From Aerophototrophica crusticola (GTDB lineage: Bacteria; Pseudomonadota; Alphaproteobacteria; Azospirillales; Azospirillaceae), in the NCBI GenBank assembly GCA_001939945.1, contig MOEB01000032.1, forward strand, positions 1 through 46,914: a stretch of DNA of 46,914 bases, written 5' to 3'. The position numbers and the translations under genes are program-made. Within the stretch, counting starts at the first letter, position 1. Every line of letters starts with the position of its first letter. Shown here piece after piece: positions 36,692 through 46,826 of the stretch. Below the pieces are notes generated by a model that was given only the letters and a program-made list of their open reading frames with translations, was not told the DNA's origin and ran no database searches.

Positions 36692-37744
36692 ATGACCCTG
36701 ACCCGACTGTTGGCTTCCGGCCTCGCCCTGGCCTGCGCCGCCCCCGCCCTGGCGGCCGAGACCAGCTTCGAGTGGCGCGCCGTGGGCCAGGCGGCCGGCA
36801 GCTATGCCACCGACCCGCCGCCGCGGGCCGACCGCTGGGATGCCTTCGCCGGCTATGGGGTAACGGGGGATTTCGCCGTGACCAGCGACAGCGGGCTGAA
36901 GGTCGGCCTGACCGCCACCGTGGGCTCCGGCGATTACGAGAAAAGCCTGGACCGCCCCGGCAACAATGAGAAGCTCACCCTCAGCGAGGTGTTCCTGGAC
37001 GTGACCTCCGCCTACGGCCGGGTGAAGCTGGGGGATGAGGATGGGGCCGCCAAGCGGGCGGTGGATTTGCTGCCCATCCTGGTGGGCGGGCAGATGGACG
37101 GGTTCTGGACCCGCATGCCCGGCGCCCGCCCGCCCCAGTACCACCTTGGCCGCGACAGCGACGACGCCACCAAGATCCTGTACGAGACGCCACGCCTCGC
37201 CGGGGCGCGCGCCGGCCTGTCCTACGCGCCGGAGCGGGACAGCCTGGTGGAGGACATCAAGAAAGCTTCCCTGCTGCCGGCGGAGGAGGATTTCTGGGAA
37301 CTTGGCCTGAACTACCGTGGCGACGCGGGCGCCTGGAGCTATGAGCTGGCCGCCGGTTATGGAAGGGGCCAGTCCGACACGCCGGGCATCGCCGACACGG
37401 AAAGCGTCAAGCTGGCGGGCCTGCTGCTCTATGGCGGGTTCTCCTTCGGCGCCCTCTGGTACGATGACGGGGACAGCGGCCGGCCCACCGGGCGGTTCGA
37501 CACGTCCGGCTACACGCTCCAGGGCACCTATGAGAACGGCCCCTACGGCGCCACCCTGTTCTGGCATGACAGTGAGGCGGAGGGGTTGGCCGACTACCGG
37601 GCCTATGGGCTGGGCCTGTCCTGGCGGGCGCGGGAGACGCTGACCTTCGGCCTGGACCTGGTCCGCGTGGACAACGACCTGGCCACCCCGGCGCGGGGCC
37701 AGGACGGCTGGGTCGGCACGCTGGTGGCGGAGGTGCGGTTCTGA
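36692..37744 (+). CDS. Outer-membrane porin, alphaproteobacterial type
   Basis: A 350-residue porin. Signal MTLTRLLASGLALACAAPAL ends near ALAAE, so it is exported. The repeating alternating-strand pattern (GDFAVTSDSGLKVGLTATVG, SYELAAGYGRGQSD, GGFSFGALWYDDGDSG, YTLQGTYENGPYGATLFWHD) and the final VAEVRF with C-terminal Phe are hallmarks of 16-strand porins recognised by BamA. It carries a VTSAYGRVKLGDEDGAA eyelet-loop-like stretch typical of Rhodospirillales porins. No clear SD precedes the ATG. Confidence 0.87.
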   Translation: MTLTRLLASGLALACAAPALAAETSFEWRAVGQAAGSYATDPPPRADRWDAFAGYGVTGDFAVTSDSGLKVGLTATVGSGDYEKSLDRPGNNEKLTLSEVFLDVTSAYGRVKLGDEDGAAKRAVDLLPILVGGQMDGFWTRMPGARPPQYHLGRDSDDATKILYETPRLAGARAGLSYAPERDSLVEDIKKASLLPAEEDFWELGLNYRGDAGAWSYELAAGYGRGQSDTPGIADTESVKLAGLLLYGGFSFGALWYDDGDSGRPTGRFDTSGYTLQGTYENGPYGATLFWHDSEAEGLADYRAYGLGLSWRARETLTFGLDLVRVDNDLATPARGQDGWVGTLVAEVRF

Positions 37745-37786
37745 AGCCGGCGGATGGCGTGATCGAGGCGGTCGGGCCAGGGGCGG

Positions 37787-38054
37787 CGTCACGGCCAGGG
37801 GACACGGACGGCACGGATGCCGCTTGCGCGGCCACGGACAAGCACGGACGGTGCGGTGTAGGGCGTTCGGCCCGCCTCGAGCTCTTGTGCGGCGAAGCCG
37901 CGATAATGCATCAACAGATTGGTGAGGGCTGGGGTAGAGGCTTGATTGCGGCTTCGCCGCGGGTGCCACATGGCACCGCACAGCCTCACCGCGGTCCGTG
38001 TCATCCGTGGCCGCGAAGCGGCATCCGTGCCGTCCGTGTCCCCTGGCCGTGACG
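37787..38054. repeat. MITE-like element with ~48-base inverted ends
   Basis: The left end (37787 to about 37834: CGTCACGGCCAGGGGACACG, then GACGGCACGGATGCCGCTTG) is repeated inverted at the right end (about 38008-38054) with one single-base difference. Between are 170 bases with no coding sense. It contains the ACACGGACGGCACGGA motif at both ends, the same as in the thi operon. It fills the 364-base gap between the porin and chrR; no transposase or target-site duplication was seen. Confidence 0.75.
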
Positions 38055-38108
38055 TGAAGCCCAAGCCCGACGGAGCCTTAAGGCACCGCCTGCCCGTCGT
38101 GCCCCGCC

Positions 38109-38813
38109 TCAGAAGCTGACGAACGGGTTGATCAGCCGCCCCAGCGGGCCGGTCAGGCGCAGGGGCGCGTCGGTGACGGCCAGGCAGATGCAGTCGGCGT
38201 CGTCGTCAGCCACGGGCTGGTGGTCCACGCTGCCGTCGGTGGCCACGAAGTCGCCGCGCAGGAAGTGGCCCGTCTCATCGCTGAAGCCGCCGGACAGCAC
38301 CAGGGTCAGTTCGCTGCCGCCATGGGTGTGGCGGGGCATGGCCGTGCCGGCGCGGATGCGCATCAGCCGGACCTTGGGGCCCGCGCCGCCGCCCGCCGGG
38401 CCGCAGGGCACCGACACCTCATCCACCCCGCGGATCACCTTGGACCAGCGCACCCCGTCCAGGTCACAGCCCAGGTAGCCGCGCAGGGGTTCCGGGATCA
38501 CGGTCCTGGCCGACGCCTTGGCCGGCCGGCGGGCGACGGCGACGCCGAGCCCGCCATCCCCCCCGATGGGCCCAACCTTGGGCTGGGGCGACTCGAGCTG
38601 GGCGAAGATGGAGGCCAGCAGGTCGTCGGCCACGGGCGCTTCCGGCATGTCCGCCAGCAGGGCGCCGCCCAGCGCCTCCAGCCGGCGCACCTCCGCCCGG
38701 CAGTCCGGGCACAGGGCCATGTGGGTGGCGACGATCAGGCTGGACGCCTCCGGCAGGGTGCCGGCGGCATAGGCGACCAGGAAATCCTCGGCGGGGTGGT
38801 GCGTCGGGGTCAT
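38109..38813 (-). CDS. chrR: ChrR-type zinc anti-sigma factor
   Basis: A 234-residue anti-sigma factor. The N-terminal domain carries the exact zinc ligands known in Rhodobacter sphaeroides ChrR: His6, His31, Cys35, Cys38 (HHPAEDFLVAYAAG and THMALCPDC). The C-terminal cupin (RAGTAMPRHTHGGSELTLVL, H-x-H-x4-E) binds a second metal and senses singlet oxygen. The middle (VGPIGGDGGLGVAVARRPAK) is a linker. It binds and silences RpoE until singlet oxygen is present. Overlaps rpoE by four bases (ATGA), so the two are made together. Confidence 0.94.
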   Translation of the reverse strand: MTPTHHPAEDFLVAYAAGTLPEASSLIVATHMALCPDCRAEVRRLEALGGALLADMPEAPVADDLLASIFAQLESPQPKVGPIGGDGGLGVAVARRPAKASARTVIPEPLRGYLGCDLDGVRWSKVIRGVDEVSVPCGPAGGGAGPKVRLMRIRAGTAMPRHTHGGSELTLVLSGGFSDETGHFLRGDFVATDGSVDHQPVADDDADCICLAVTDAPLRLTGPLGRLINPFVSF

Positions 38814-39403
38814 TGCTCCTCCCCCAGGACCTTGCGCAGCCGGGCCAGTGCCAGCCGCAGGCGCGACTTCACCGTGCCCAGGGGCAGGTTGCGCTCCGTC
38901 GCGATGGCGCTGTGCGCCTTGTCCTCGAAATAAGCCATTCTCAGCAGGTCCGCCTGTTCGGGCGGCAGCAGCCGGATGGCCCGGTGCAGCCGCTCACTCT
39001 CTTCCTCCAACAACAGGGCCCGGTCCGCGGGGTCCTCCGGGTCCGGCACCAGGGCCGGGTCGTCGGGGTCCACCTCGGGACGGCGTTCCTGCCTCAACCG
39101 GTCGATCCGGCGATTACGGGCGATGGCGAAGATCCAGGTCGACGCCGTCGCCAGGGTCGGGTCGAAGCTTTCGGCCCGCCGCCAGACAGAGACCATCACG
39201 TCCTGGATGATCTCCTCCGCCGCCCCCGCATCCGCCCCCATCTTCTGGAGGAAGGATTTCAGGCGCGGCGCGAAATGGTGGAACAGGGCGACGAAGGCCT
39301 GCCTGTCCTGCCGCGCCACGCGCAGCAAGAGGGCGTTGAGGCGGTCAACCTCGACCTGGTCGGTGGGCTTACGGTCCATGGCGTTCCAGCGCGGGGATGC
39401 CAT
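38810..39403 (-). CDS. rpoE: ECF sigma factor RpoE (ChrR-controlled, singlet-oxygen response)
   Basis: A 197-residue ECF sigma factor. Region 2 (LFHHFAPRLKSFLQKMGADA, EIIQDVMVSVWRRAESFDP, ASTWIFAIARNRRIDRLRQE) binds the -10 element; region 4 (LLPPEQADLLRMAYFEDKAH, LPLGTVKSRLRLALARLRK) binds the -35. The start is taken at 39403 (MASPRWNAM) or 39379 (MDRKPTD), not 39466, because the sigma-E-type promoter ends at 39470 and transcription should begin inside the longer frame. It is followed by its anti-sigma chrR. Confidence 0.93.
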   Translation of the reverse strand: MASPRWNAMDRKPTDQVEVDRLNALLLRVARQDRQAFVALFHHFAPRLKSFLQKMGADAGAAEEIIQDVMVSVWRRAESFDPTLATASTWIFAIARNRRIDRLRQERRPEVDPDDPALVPDPEDPADRALLLEEESERLHRAIRLLPPEQADLLRMAYFEDKAHSAIATERNLPLGTVKSRLRLALARLRKVLGEEQ

Positions 39404-39469
39404 ACGGGCTTCCCGGTTCGGATGTCCGAACGCCGCCGGACTATAGAGGCCTGCCTGTCCCATCACAAA

Positions 39470-39499
39470 GGTTTACGAAAGCTTGTCCCGGCCGGATCA
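39470..39499 (-). promoter_or_regulatory. Sigma-E-type autoregulatory promoter of rpoE-chrR
   Basis: On the minus strand TGATCC (39499-39494), 18 bases, then TAAACC (39475-39470). This matches the TGATCC-N18-TAA pattern of Rhodobacter-type RpoE (ECF11) promoters, so RpoE should transcribe its own gene. Confidence 0.8.
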
Positions 39500-39597
39500 G
39501 TCACCCCCCAACAATTTTTTCGGCCTTCGTTCTTTCGCCATCTTCGGCTAGTGACATAGGGCGGTCCCGCCCGCCGTCAGCCCCCATACGCCCGGAC

Positions 39598-40137
39598 ATG
39601 ACCCGCACCAGGCCTGCCCCCGCCCTCCTCCCCGCCCTCGCCCTCTGCGCCGCCCTGTCCGGGTGGTCCATGCCCGCGCGGGCGGAGGAACCGAAGCTGA
39701 TCGGCAGCTTCCGCGACTGGAACGCCTTCATGCTGGAGGAGCCGGGCGGCCGCGTCTGCTGGATGGCCAGCCGCCCGAAGAAGCAGGAAGGCGACTTCGC
39801 CAAGCGCGGCGACGTGTTCGCCCTGATAACCCACCGGCCGCACGAGCGGTCGCTGGACGTGGTCAGCGTCATCGCCGGCTATGCCTTTGCCCCCGACACC
39901 ACGGTGACGCTGGAGGTGGGGCGCCAGACCTGGAAGCTGTTCGTGGACGGGGAGACGGCCTGGGCGCGGGAGGAAACCACCGACCGCGCCATCAGCCAGG
40001 CCATCCGCCAGGGCACCACCATGGTCGTCCGCGGCACCAGCAGCCGCGGCACCCGCACGGCCGACACCTACAGCCTGGCCGGCACCGGCGCCGCCTACCA
40101 GGCCATGAACAAGGCCTGTTCGGTGGAGGGGCGTTAA
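39598..40137 (+). CDS. Invasion-associated locus B (IalB) family protein
   Basis: A 179-residue exported protein. Signal PALLPALALCAALSGWSMPA ends at ARA; mature EEPKLIGSFRDWNAFML. The rest has the IalB pattern: RVCWMASRPKKQEGD, FALITHRPHERSLDVVSVIA, GYAFAPDTTVTLEV, WKLFVDGETAWAREET, MVVRGTSSRGTRTADTYSLA with two cysteines (RVCW and NKACS) that can form a disulfide. Named after a Bartonella invasion factor but widespread in non-pathogenic alphaproteobacteria with unknown function. Divergent from rpoE across a ~190-base gap; a terminator follows. Confidence 0.88.
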   Translation: MTRTRPAPALLPALALCAALSGWSMPARAEEPKLIGSFRDWNAFMLEEPGGRVCWMASRPKKQEGDFAKRGDVFALITHRPHERSLDVVSVIAGYAFAPDTTVTLEVGRQTWKLFVDGETAWAREETTDRAISQAIRQGTTMVVRGTSSRGTRTADTYSLAGTGAAYQAMNKACSVEGR

Positions 40138-40212
40138 GCCACCCGCGCACGCGGCTTCCATGTTGTTGGCGCGGTTGACTGGGGCCGTGGGTCGCTTATC
40201 TTTGCGGCTCTC

Positions 40213-40246
40213 CCGTGCCGGCGGTATTCGCGCGGCGCGGTTTTTT
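40213..40246 (+). terminator. Rho-independent terminator after ialB
   Basis: CCGTGCCG and CGGCGCGG form an 8-pair stem (one G-T pair) with a 12-base loop, followed by six T's. Confidence 0.75.
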
Positions 40247-40299
40247 CGTTGGTGGGTCCCGTTCCCCGGGGTTTTGCAGGGGCCGGGCGGGGAGTGGCC

Positions 40300-41702
<1,403 letters not shown>

Positions 41703-41706
<4 letters not shown>

Positions 41707-42722
41707 CGCTGGACGCACGGGGGGACGAACAGGGCCCCGGGGATCGCCGCATCGACCTGACGTTCGCCGACAACCGATTGTTGCCGCTGCTCTTCGGCGA
41801 GCATGAGCAGTACCTGAGCCGGATCGAGAAGCGCCTGGGCGTGACCCTGGTCAGCCGGGGCAACCATCTGACCATCGCCGGCCCCGCGGACTCGGCGGAG
41901 CAGGCGCGCAGCGTGCTGGACGCCCTGTGGGAACGGCTGAAGGCGGGGCTGGAGGTCGGGGCCGGCGAGGTGGATGCCGCCATCCGCATGGCCCAGGCGT
42001 CCGACCTGGAGATCCGCGACCAGGCCCTGTCGCAACTGTCCGACCCCCGCGCCGGCCTGCGTACCAAGCGCAAGGTCATCGCCCCGCGCAGCCCCACCCA
42101 GGCCCGCTACCTGGAGGCGCTGGCCCAGTACGAGCTGGTGTTCGGCCTGGGCCCGGCCGGCACGGGCAAGACCTACCTGGCCGTGGCCCAGGCGGTCAGC
42201 CTGCTGATCCAGGGCAAGGTGGACCGCATCATCCTGTCCCGCCCCGCCGTGGAGGCGGGGGAGCGGCTGGGCTTCCTGCCCGGCGACATGAAGGAGAAGG
42301 TGGACCCCTACCTGCGCCCTCTTTACGACGCCCTCTATGACATGCTGCCCGCCGACCAGGTGCAGAAGCGGCTGGAGACGGGGGTGATCGAGGTGGCGCC
42401 GCTGGCCTTCATGCGTGGCCGCACCCTGGCCAACGCCTTCGTCATCCTGGACGAGGCGCAGAACACCACCACCATGCAGATGAAGATGTTCCTGACCCGC
42501 CTGGGCGAGGGCAGCCGCATGGCGGTGACCGGCGACATCACCCAGATCGACCTGCCGCCCGGCCAGAAGTCCGGCCTGAAGGATGCCATGCAGGTGCTGG
42601 CCGACACCGAAGGCGTGGGCTTCGTCCATTTCACGGATGCCGACGTGGTGCGCCACCCGCTGGTGGGCCGCATCGTCCGGGCCTATGACGCGGCGGGCAA
42701 GGCGGCCGCGCCCACGCCATGA
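41703..42722 (+). CDS. PhoH-like ATPase
   Basis: A 339-residue PhoH-family NTPase (YbeZ). Walker A is [20 protein letters not shown] (about 146-165), Walker [21 protein letters not shown], and [20 protein letters not shown] and [20 protein letters not shown] are conserved PhoH motifs. The N-terminal third is the KH-like RNA-binding domain ([20 protein letters not shown]). YbeZ works with YbeY, its neighbour, in rRNA processing. Start TTG at 41703 overlaps the miaB stop as TTGA. Confidence 0.93.
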
Positions 42723-43420
42723 CCCACGCGGTGGAAGTCATCGTCAGCCTGGAAGCCGGCGGTTGGGAGGACGCGCTGCCGGATGCCGAGGCCACGGCCC
42801 TGCGCGCGGCGGAACTGGCCCTGGCCCAGGCGGAGGGGGTGCCGGACGGGCCGGCGGAGCTGTCAGTGGTGCTGGCGGACGACGCCACGGTGCAGGAGCT
42901 GAACCGCACCTACCGGGGCAAGGACAGGCCCACCAATGTCCTGTCCTTCGCCATCCATGCCGACGACCCTTATGGGGACGATCCCGGGCGGGATGATGCC
43001 CCGGATGGGGAGGATGAAGGCGAAATCGACGCGGATGAGCCCGAATCCCATGAAGATTCCATGGCCGGGCAGCATTTCCCCTCGCAGGACGGTCCCGTTC
43101 CTGTATTGTTGGGGGATGTGATCCTGGCCTTCGAGACGGTGCGGAGGGAGGCCACGGAACAGGGCAAGCCCCTGGCCGACCACTTCACGCACCTTGTGAT
43201 CCATGGCGTGCTGCACTTGCTGGGCTACGACCATATCGAGGACGACGGGGCCGAGGCGATGGAACGCCTTGAGACCCGCATCCTTGCCGGTGTCGGCATC
43301 GCCGACCCCTATGCGTGGCACGACCACCCTTCCGCCGCCGGGGGGCTGCCCAGGCGCCGCGCCCCGGACGATCCCGGGGACGAGGACCCTGGCGGTCCGA
43401 ACCCTTCCTACCAGAACTGA
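42719..43420 (+). CDS. ybeY: Endoribonuclease YbeY with acidic insertion and tail
   Basis: A 233-residue YbeY, against the usual ~150-170. The zinc motif [11 protein letters not shown] (His162, His166, His172) and preceding [18 protein letters not shown] are intact, and [16 protein letters not shown] is conserved. Between them residues 81-126 are a foreign acidic stretch ([20 protein letters not shown] and on to [12 protein letters not shown]). The C-terminal ~35 residues after ADPYAW ([20 protein letters not shown]) are disordered. YbeY processes 16S rRNA 3' ends and takes part in ribosome quality control. ATGA overlap with phoH. Confidence 0.93.
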   Translation: MTHAVEVIVSLEAGGWEDALPDAEATALRAAELALAQAEGVPDGPAELSVVLADDATVQELNRTYRGKDRPTNVLSFAIHADDPYGDDPGRDDAPDGEDEGEIDADEPESHEDSMAGQHFPSQDGPVPVLLGDVILAFETVRREATEQGKPLADHFTHLVIHGVLHLLGYDHIEDDGAEAMERLETRILAGVGIADPYAWHDHPSAAGGLPRRRAPDDPGDEDPGGPNPSYQN

Positions 43421-43422
43421 CG

Positions 43423-44361
43423 ATGGCAGACCTTAGCGACAGTCGATCGCCCCGCGAGGACGGGGCCGAAGAACAGGGGTCCTTGACCCAACAATTCCGG
43501 GGCTGGCTCCGGTCGATCCTGGGTGTGCGGGGCGGCGACACGCTGCGCGACACCATCGAGGAATTGATCGAGGAGCGGGACAGCACGGAATCCTCCATGG
43601 CGGAGGGCGAGCGCACATTGCTCGCCAACATCCTGAAGCTCCGCAACCGCACCGTGGTGGACGCCATGGTGCCGCGGGCCGACATCGTGGCCGTGCCCGC
43701 CGACATCAGCCTGCAGGAGCTGATGAAGCGCTTCTCGGAGGAGGCGCACAGCCGCATGCCGGTCTATAAGGACACGTTGGACGACGTGGCCGGCATGGTC
43801 CACATCAAGGACCTGCTGCCCTGCATCGCCGGGCTCCAGCCCTACGACCTCTCGGCCATCGTGCGGGAGGTGCTGGTGGTCGCCCCCAGCATGCCGGTGC
43901 TGGACCTGCTGCTGCGCATGCGCCAGACCCGCCAGCACCTGGCCCTGGTGGTGGATGAGTTCGGCGGCATCGACGGGCTGGTCACCATCGAGGATCTGGT
44001 GGAGGAGATCGTCGGCGAGATCGAGGACGAGCACGACCTTGCCGAGGAACAGCCCAAGGTCCAGGTGCGCCCCGATGGCAGCCTGGTGGCTGACGCCCGC
44101 ATCCCCATCGAGGATTTCGAGGCCCAGGTGGGCCGCGTGTTCGACGCGGAAGACCTGGAGGACGTGGACACGCTGGGCGGCCTCGTCTTCTCCCTGGCGG
44201 GCCGGGTCCCGTCCCGGGGTGAGACGCTGAAGCACCCGTCGGGCCTGGAGTTCGACATCCTGGACGCCGACCCCCGCCGCATCAAGCGGCTGCGGGTCCG
44301 CAACCTGCCGGAGGTGCTGGACGGCGGCAACGGCGTGGAGATGCGGCAGGCGGGGGCGTAG
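43423..44361 (+). CDS. CorC/HlyC CBS-domain protein
   Basis: A 312-residue soluble CorC-type protein. Two CBS repeats (NILKLRNRTVVDAMVPRADI, SRMPVYKDTLDDVAGMVHIK; then SMPVLDLLLRMRQTRQHLAL with DEFGGIDGLVTIEDLVEEIV) precede the CorC_HlyC C-terminal domain (GSLVADARIPIEDFEAQVGR, EDVDTLGGLVFSLAGRVPSR). There is no membrane domain, as in the E. coli CorC/YbeX that follows ybeY. Likely role in Mg/Co ion homeostasis or ribosome support, as in YbeX. Two bases from ybeY stop to start. Confidence 0.93.
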   Translation: MADLSDSRSPREDGAEEQGSLTQQFRGWLRSILGVRGGDTLRDTIEELIEERDSTESSMAEGERTLLANILKLRNRTVVDAMVPRADIVAVPADISLQELMKRFSEEAHSRMPVYKDTLDDVAGMVHIKDLLPCIAGLQPYDLSAIVREVLVVAPSMPVLDLLLRMRQTRQHLALVVDEFGGIDGLVTIEDLVEEIVGEIEDEHDLAEEQPKVQVRPDGSLVADARIPIEDFEAQVGRVFDAEDLEDVDTLGGLVFSLAGRVPSRGETLKHPSGLEFDILDADPRRIKRLRVRNLPEVLDGGNGVEMRQAGA

Positions 44362-44394
44362 GGACGTCCTGCTTCCCATGGCCCCGCCCCTTTT

Positions 44395-44496
44395 CCTGTT
44401 TCCCCCGCGAAGGCGGGGGTCCACGGTTCTTGACCCCCTTCCTGCCCTCCCTGTCCTTTGAAAACAGTGGACCCCCGCCTGCGCGGGGGAAACAGG
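44395..44496. repeat. 30-base inverted repeat before lnt
   Basis: CCTGTTTCCCCCGCGAAGGC plus GGGGGTCCAC at 44395-44424 and its inverted copy at 44467-44496 (one mismatch). Each arm also folds on itself (CCCCCGCGAAGGCGGGGG). This is the alphaproteobacterial intergenic repeat whose translation reads VDPRLRGGN, found widely as a mobile palindrome. It fills the corC-lnt gap. Confidence 0.85.
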
Positions 44497-44592
44497 CATG
44501 GCGGGATGTGCATGGGGGTATTGCCCCCCACCATCCTCCCGCCATCATCCCCATATAGCCCCCTCCAGGACCACGCCCCGGAGTTAGCCACC

Positions 44593-46176
44593 TTGCCGAA
44601 GACCACTTTCCCCGCCCGCCTCGCCACCTCCCTGGCGGGCCTTGCCGGCTGGCGGCGGGCGATTGCCGCGGCGGCTGCCGGCGGGTTGGCGACGCTGGCG
44701 TTGCCGCCGGCCCATGTGGTGCCGCTGCTCTGGGTGGCGTTCCCCCTGCTGCTCTGGCTGCTGCGCGGGGCGCGGACGGGCTGGCCCGCCTTCTGGACCG
44801 GCTGGTGGTTCGCCTTCGGCCACCATGTCCTTGGCCTGTACTGGATCAGCGCGGCCCTGTTCGTGGATATCGGCCGCTTCTGGTTCGCCCTGCCCTTCGC
44901 GCTGGGGGGGCTGCCGGCCCTGCTGGCGGTCTTCGTCGGGCTGGCGACCCTTGCCCATGTGAAGCTGCGGGACCGCTTCGCCCTGTCCGGGGCGGCAGAG
45001 GCGGCGCTGTTCGCGGCCCTGTGGGCGGGGGCGGAGTGGGTGCGGGGCCACATCTTCACCGGCTTCCCCTGGAACCTGGTCGGCTATGCCTGGGCGGACT
45101 TCCTGCCCGTGCTTCAGGGCGCGGCGCTGGTGGGCACCTATGGCCTGTCCCTCCTGACGGTGCTGGTGGCCGGCCTGCCCGTGGCCCTGGACGGGCGCGG
45201 CCGGGCAAGGCCCTGGGCCCCGATGGCGGCGGGACTGGCCGGTTTGGCCGTGCTGGGCGGCTGGGGGGCCGGGCACCTCTCCGCCAACCCGACCCGGCTG
45301 GTGCCCGGTGCCACCCTGCGGCTGGTGCAGCCGGGCATCGAGCAGGAGTTGAAGTGGGACCCGCAGGCCCGCATGGACAATTTCCAGAAGCACCTGGACA
45401 TGAGCCGGGCACCCGGCTGGGACCAGGTCACCGCCGTGATCTGGCCAGAGACGGCGGTGCCCTTCTGGCTGGGCAACACAAGGGGGCTGGAAGAAGCCAT
45501 ATCCGGCGTCGCCCCGCCCGGCGGCGTGGTGATCACCGGCGTCCCACGGCGGGGGACGGGGCCGGACGGCGCCCCGAGCTATGCCAACAGCATGGCCGTG
45601 CTTGACGCCAAGGGCGTGGTGGCAACCTTCGACAAGTTCCACCTGGTGCCGTTCGGCGAGTACATGCCGTTCCGCTCCATCCTGCCGGTGGGGGCCATCG
45701 CCTCCGTCGCGCCGTCTTCGGCGGATTTCAGCGCGGGCCCGGGGCCGCGCACCCTGGAATTGCCGGCCCTGCCGCCGGTCAGCCCGCTGATCTGCTACGA
45801 GGTGATCTTCCCCGCCGCCGTGGCCCCCGACCCCGCCGGCCCGCAGCCCCGGCCGGGCTGGTTGCTGAACCTCACCAACGATGCGTGGTATGGCGAAACC
45901 GCCGGCCCCCACCAGCATTGGGCCATATCCCGGGTCCGGGCGGTGGAGGAAGGCTTGCCCCTGGTGCGCGCCGCGAACACCGGCATCTCCGGCGTGGTAG
46001 ACCCGCAGGGGAGGGTGGTGGGCAGCCTCGGCCTGGGAGAGGAGGGGGTGCTCGACCTCCCCTTGCCAATGGCTAGTACCGCCACACCACCGTATGGCCG
46101 GTATGGGGATCGGCTTTTCGTCTTAGCACTCTTGTGCGTAATCATGGCGGTTCCGTTTCTCGCCCGACGGGTGTAG
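44593..46176 (+). CDS. lnt: Apolipoprotein N-acyltransferase
   Basis: A 527-residue inner-membrane enzyme completing lipoprotein maturation by N-acylating the diacylated Cys. Eight or so helices (AIAAAAAGGLATLALPPAHV, WVAFPLLLWLL, FTGFPWNLVGYAWADF), then a nitrilase-like periplasmic domain with the triad: Glu in VIWPETAVPFWLG, Lys in ATFDKFHLVPFGEYMPF, Cys in PLICYEVIFPAA. LTNDAWYGETAGPHQHWAIS and VRAANTGISGVVDPQGRVVG are conserved. The start is TTG at 44593 behind GGAG; an earlier ATG would begin in the repeat and give VDPRLRGGN, not protein. It would process the lipoproteins at 10.9 and 12.5 kb. Confidence 0.92.
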   Translation: MPKTTFPARLATSLAGLAGWRRAIAAAAAGGLATLALPPAHVVPLLWVAFPLLLWLLRGARTGWPAFWTGWWFAFGHHVLGLYWISAALFVDIGRFWFALPFALGGLPALLAVFVGLATLAHVKLRDRFALSGAAEAALFAALWAGAEWVRGHIFTGFPWNLVGYAWADFLPVLQGAALVGTYGLSLLTVLVAGLPVALDGRGRARPWAPMAAGLAGLAVLGGWGAGHLSANPTRLVPGATLRLVQPGIEQELKWDPQARMDNFQKHLDMSRAPGWDQVTAVIWPETAVPFWLGNTRGLEEAISGVAPPGGVVITGVPRRGTGPDGAPSYANSMAVLDAKGVVATFDKFHLVPFGEYMPFRSILPVGAIASVAPSSADFSAGPGPRTLELPALPPVSPLICYEVIFPAAVAPDPAGPQPRPGWLLNLTNDAWYGETAGPHQHWAISRVRAVEEGLPLVRAANTGISGVVDPQGRVVGSLGLGEEGVLDLPLPMASTATPPYGRYGDRLFVLALLCVIMAVPFLARRV

Positions 46177-46229
46177 AACGAAGTCCAGGCACTCGTCCGT
46201 CATCATACGGAAGCATAGGTGAGTCGCTC

Positions 46230-46259
46230 TTGACGGCATACGTAAGTGTGCCGCAAATT
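46230..46259 (+). promoter_or_regulatory. Possible promoter of the XRE regulator
   Basis: TTGACG at 46230-46235 and CAAATT at 46254-46259 are 18 bases apart, 31 bases before the ATG. The -10 is weak. Confidence 0.35.
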
Positions 46260-46290
46260 CGCGCAGTCACTCTGACTGGAGGTTGTTGAA

Positions 46291-46740
46291 ATGCAGACCG
46301 CAACGCGCGGCCGTCGTGGTGGCGGCCGACCCCGCCTGGGCAAGCCCAACCCCGTGGACGTCCATGTCGGCTCCCGCGTCCGCCTGCGCCGCACCCTGCT
46401 GGGCATGAGCCAGGAAAAGCTGGGGGAGGCGATCGGCCTGACCTTTCAGCAGGTGCAGAAGTATGAGCGCGGGGCCAACCGCATCGGCGCCTCGCGGCTG
46501 TTCGACCTCAGCCGGGTGCTGGACGTGCCTGTCTCCTTCTTCTTCGACGACATGCCGCTGGACGACCAGCCCACCCCCGGCAACCCCAACGCCACGCCGG
46601 AGCCGGGTGAGCCCGATCCCATGGCCAAGCGGGAGACGCTGGAACTGGTGCGCGCCTATTACCGCATCACCGACCCCGGCGTGCGCAAACGCATCTTCGA
46701 GCTGACCAAGGCCGTCGCCAACGCCTCCGACGTCCATTGA
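46291..46740 (+). CDS. XRE-family transcriptional regulator
   Basis: A 149-residue regulator. The HTH is HVGSRVRLRRTLLGMSQEKL, GEAIGLTFQQVQKYERGANR, IGASRLFDLSRVLDVPVSFF; LTFQQVQKYERGANRIGASR is characteristic of the alphaproteobacterial family found between lnt and metK. A C-terminal helix (RETLELVRAYYRITDPGVRK, RIFELTKAVANA) probably dimerises. GGAGG lies seven bases before the ATG. Likely regulates the adjacent metK or itself; the target is inferred. Confidence 0.93.
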   Translation: MQTATRGRRGGGRPRLGKPNPVDVHVGSRVRLRRTLLGMSQEKLGEAIGLTFQQVQKYERGANRIGASRLFDLSRVLDVPVSFFFDDMPLDDQPTPGNPNATPEPGEPDPMAKRETLELVRAYYRITDPGVRKRIFELTKAVANASDVH

Positions 46741-46826
46741 GGCAACGGGGAAGCCGGCGTCTTACGGATTAAGCCTTGCACAGCCGGGCGGTCGCTTGAC
46801 CGTTCCCCGCGGGCTTGCGACAACAG

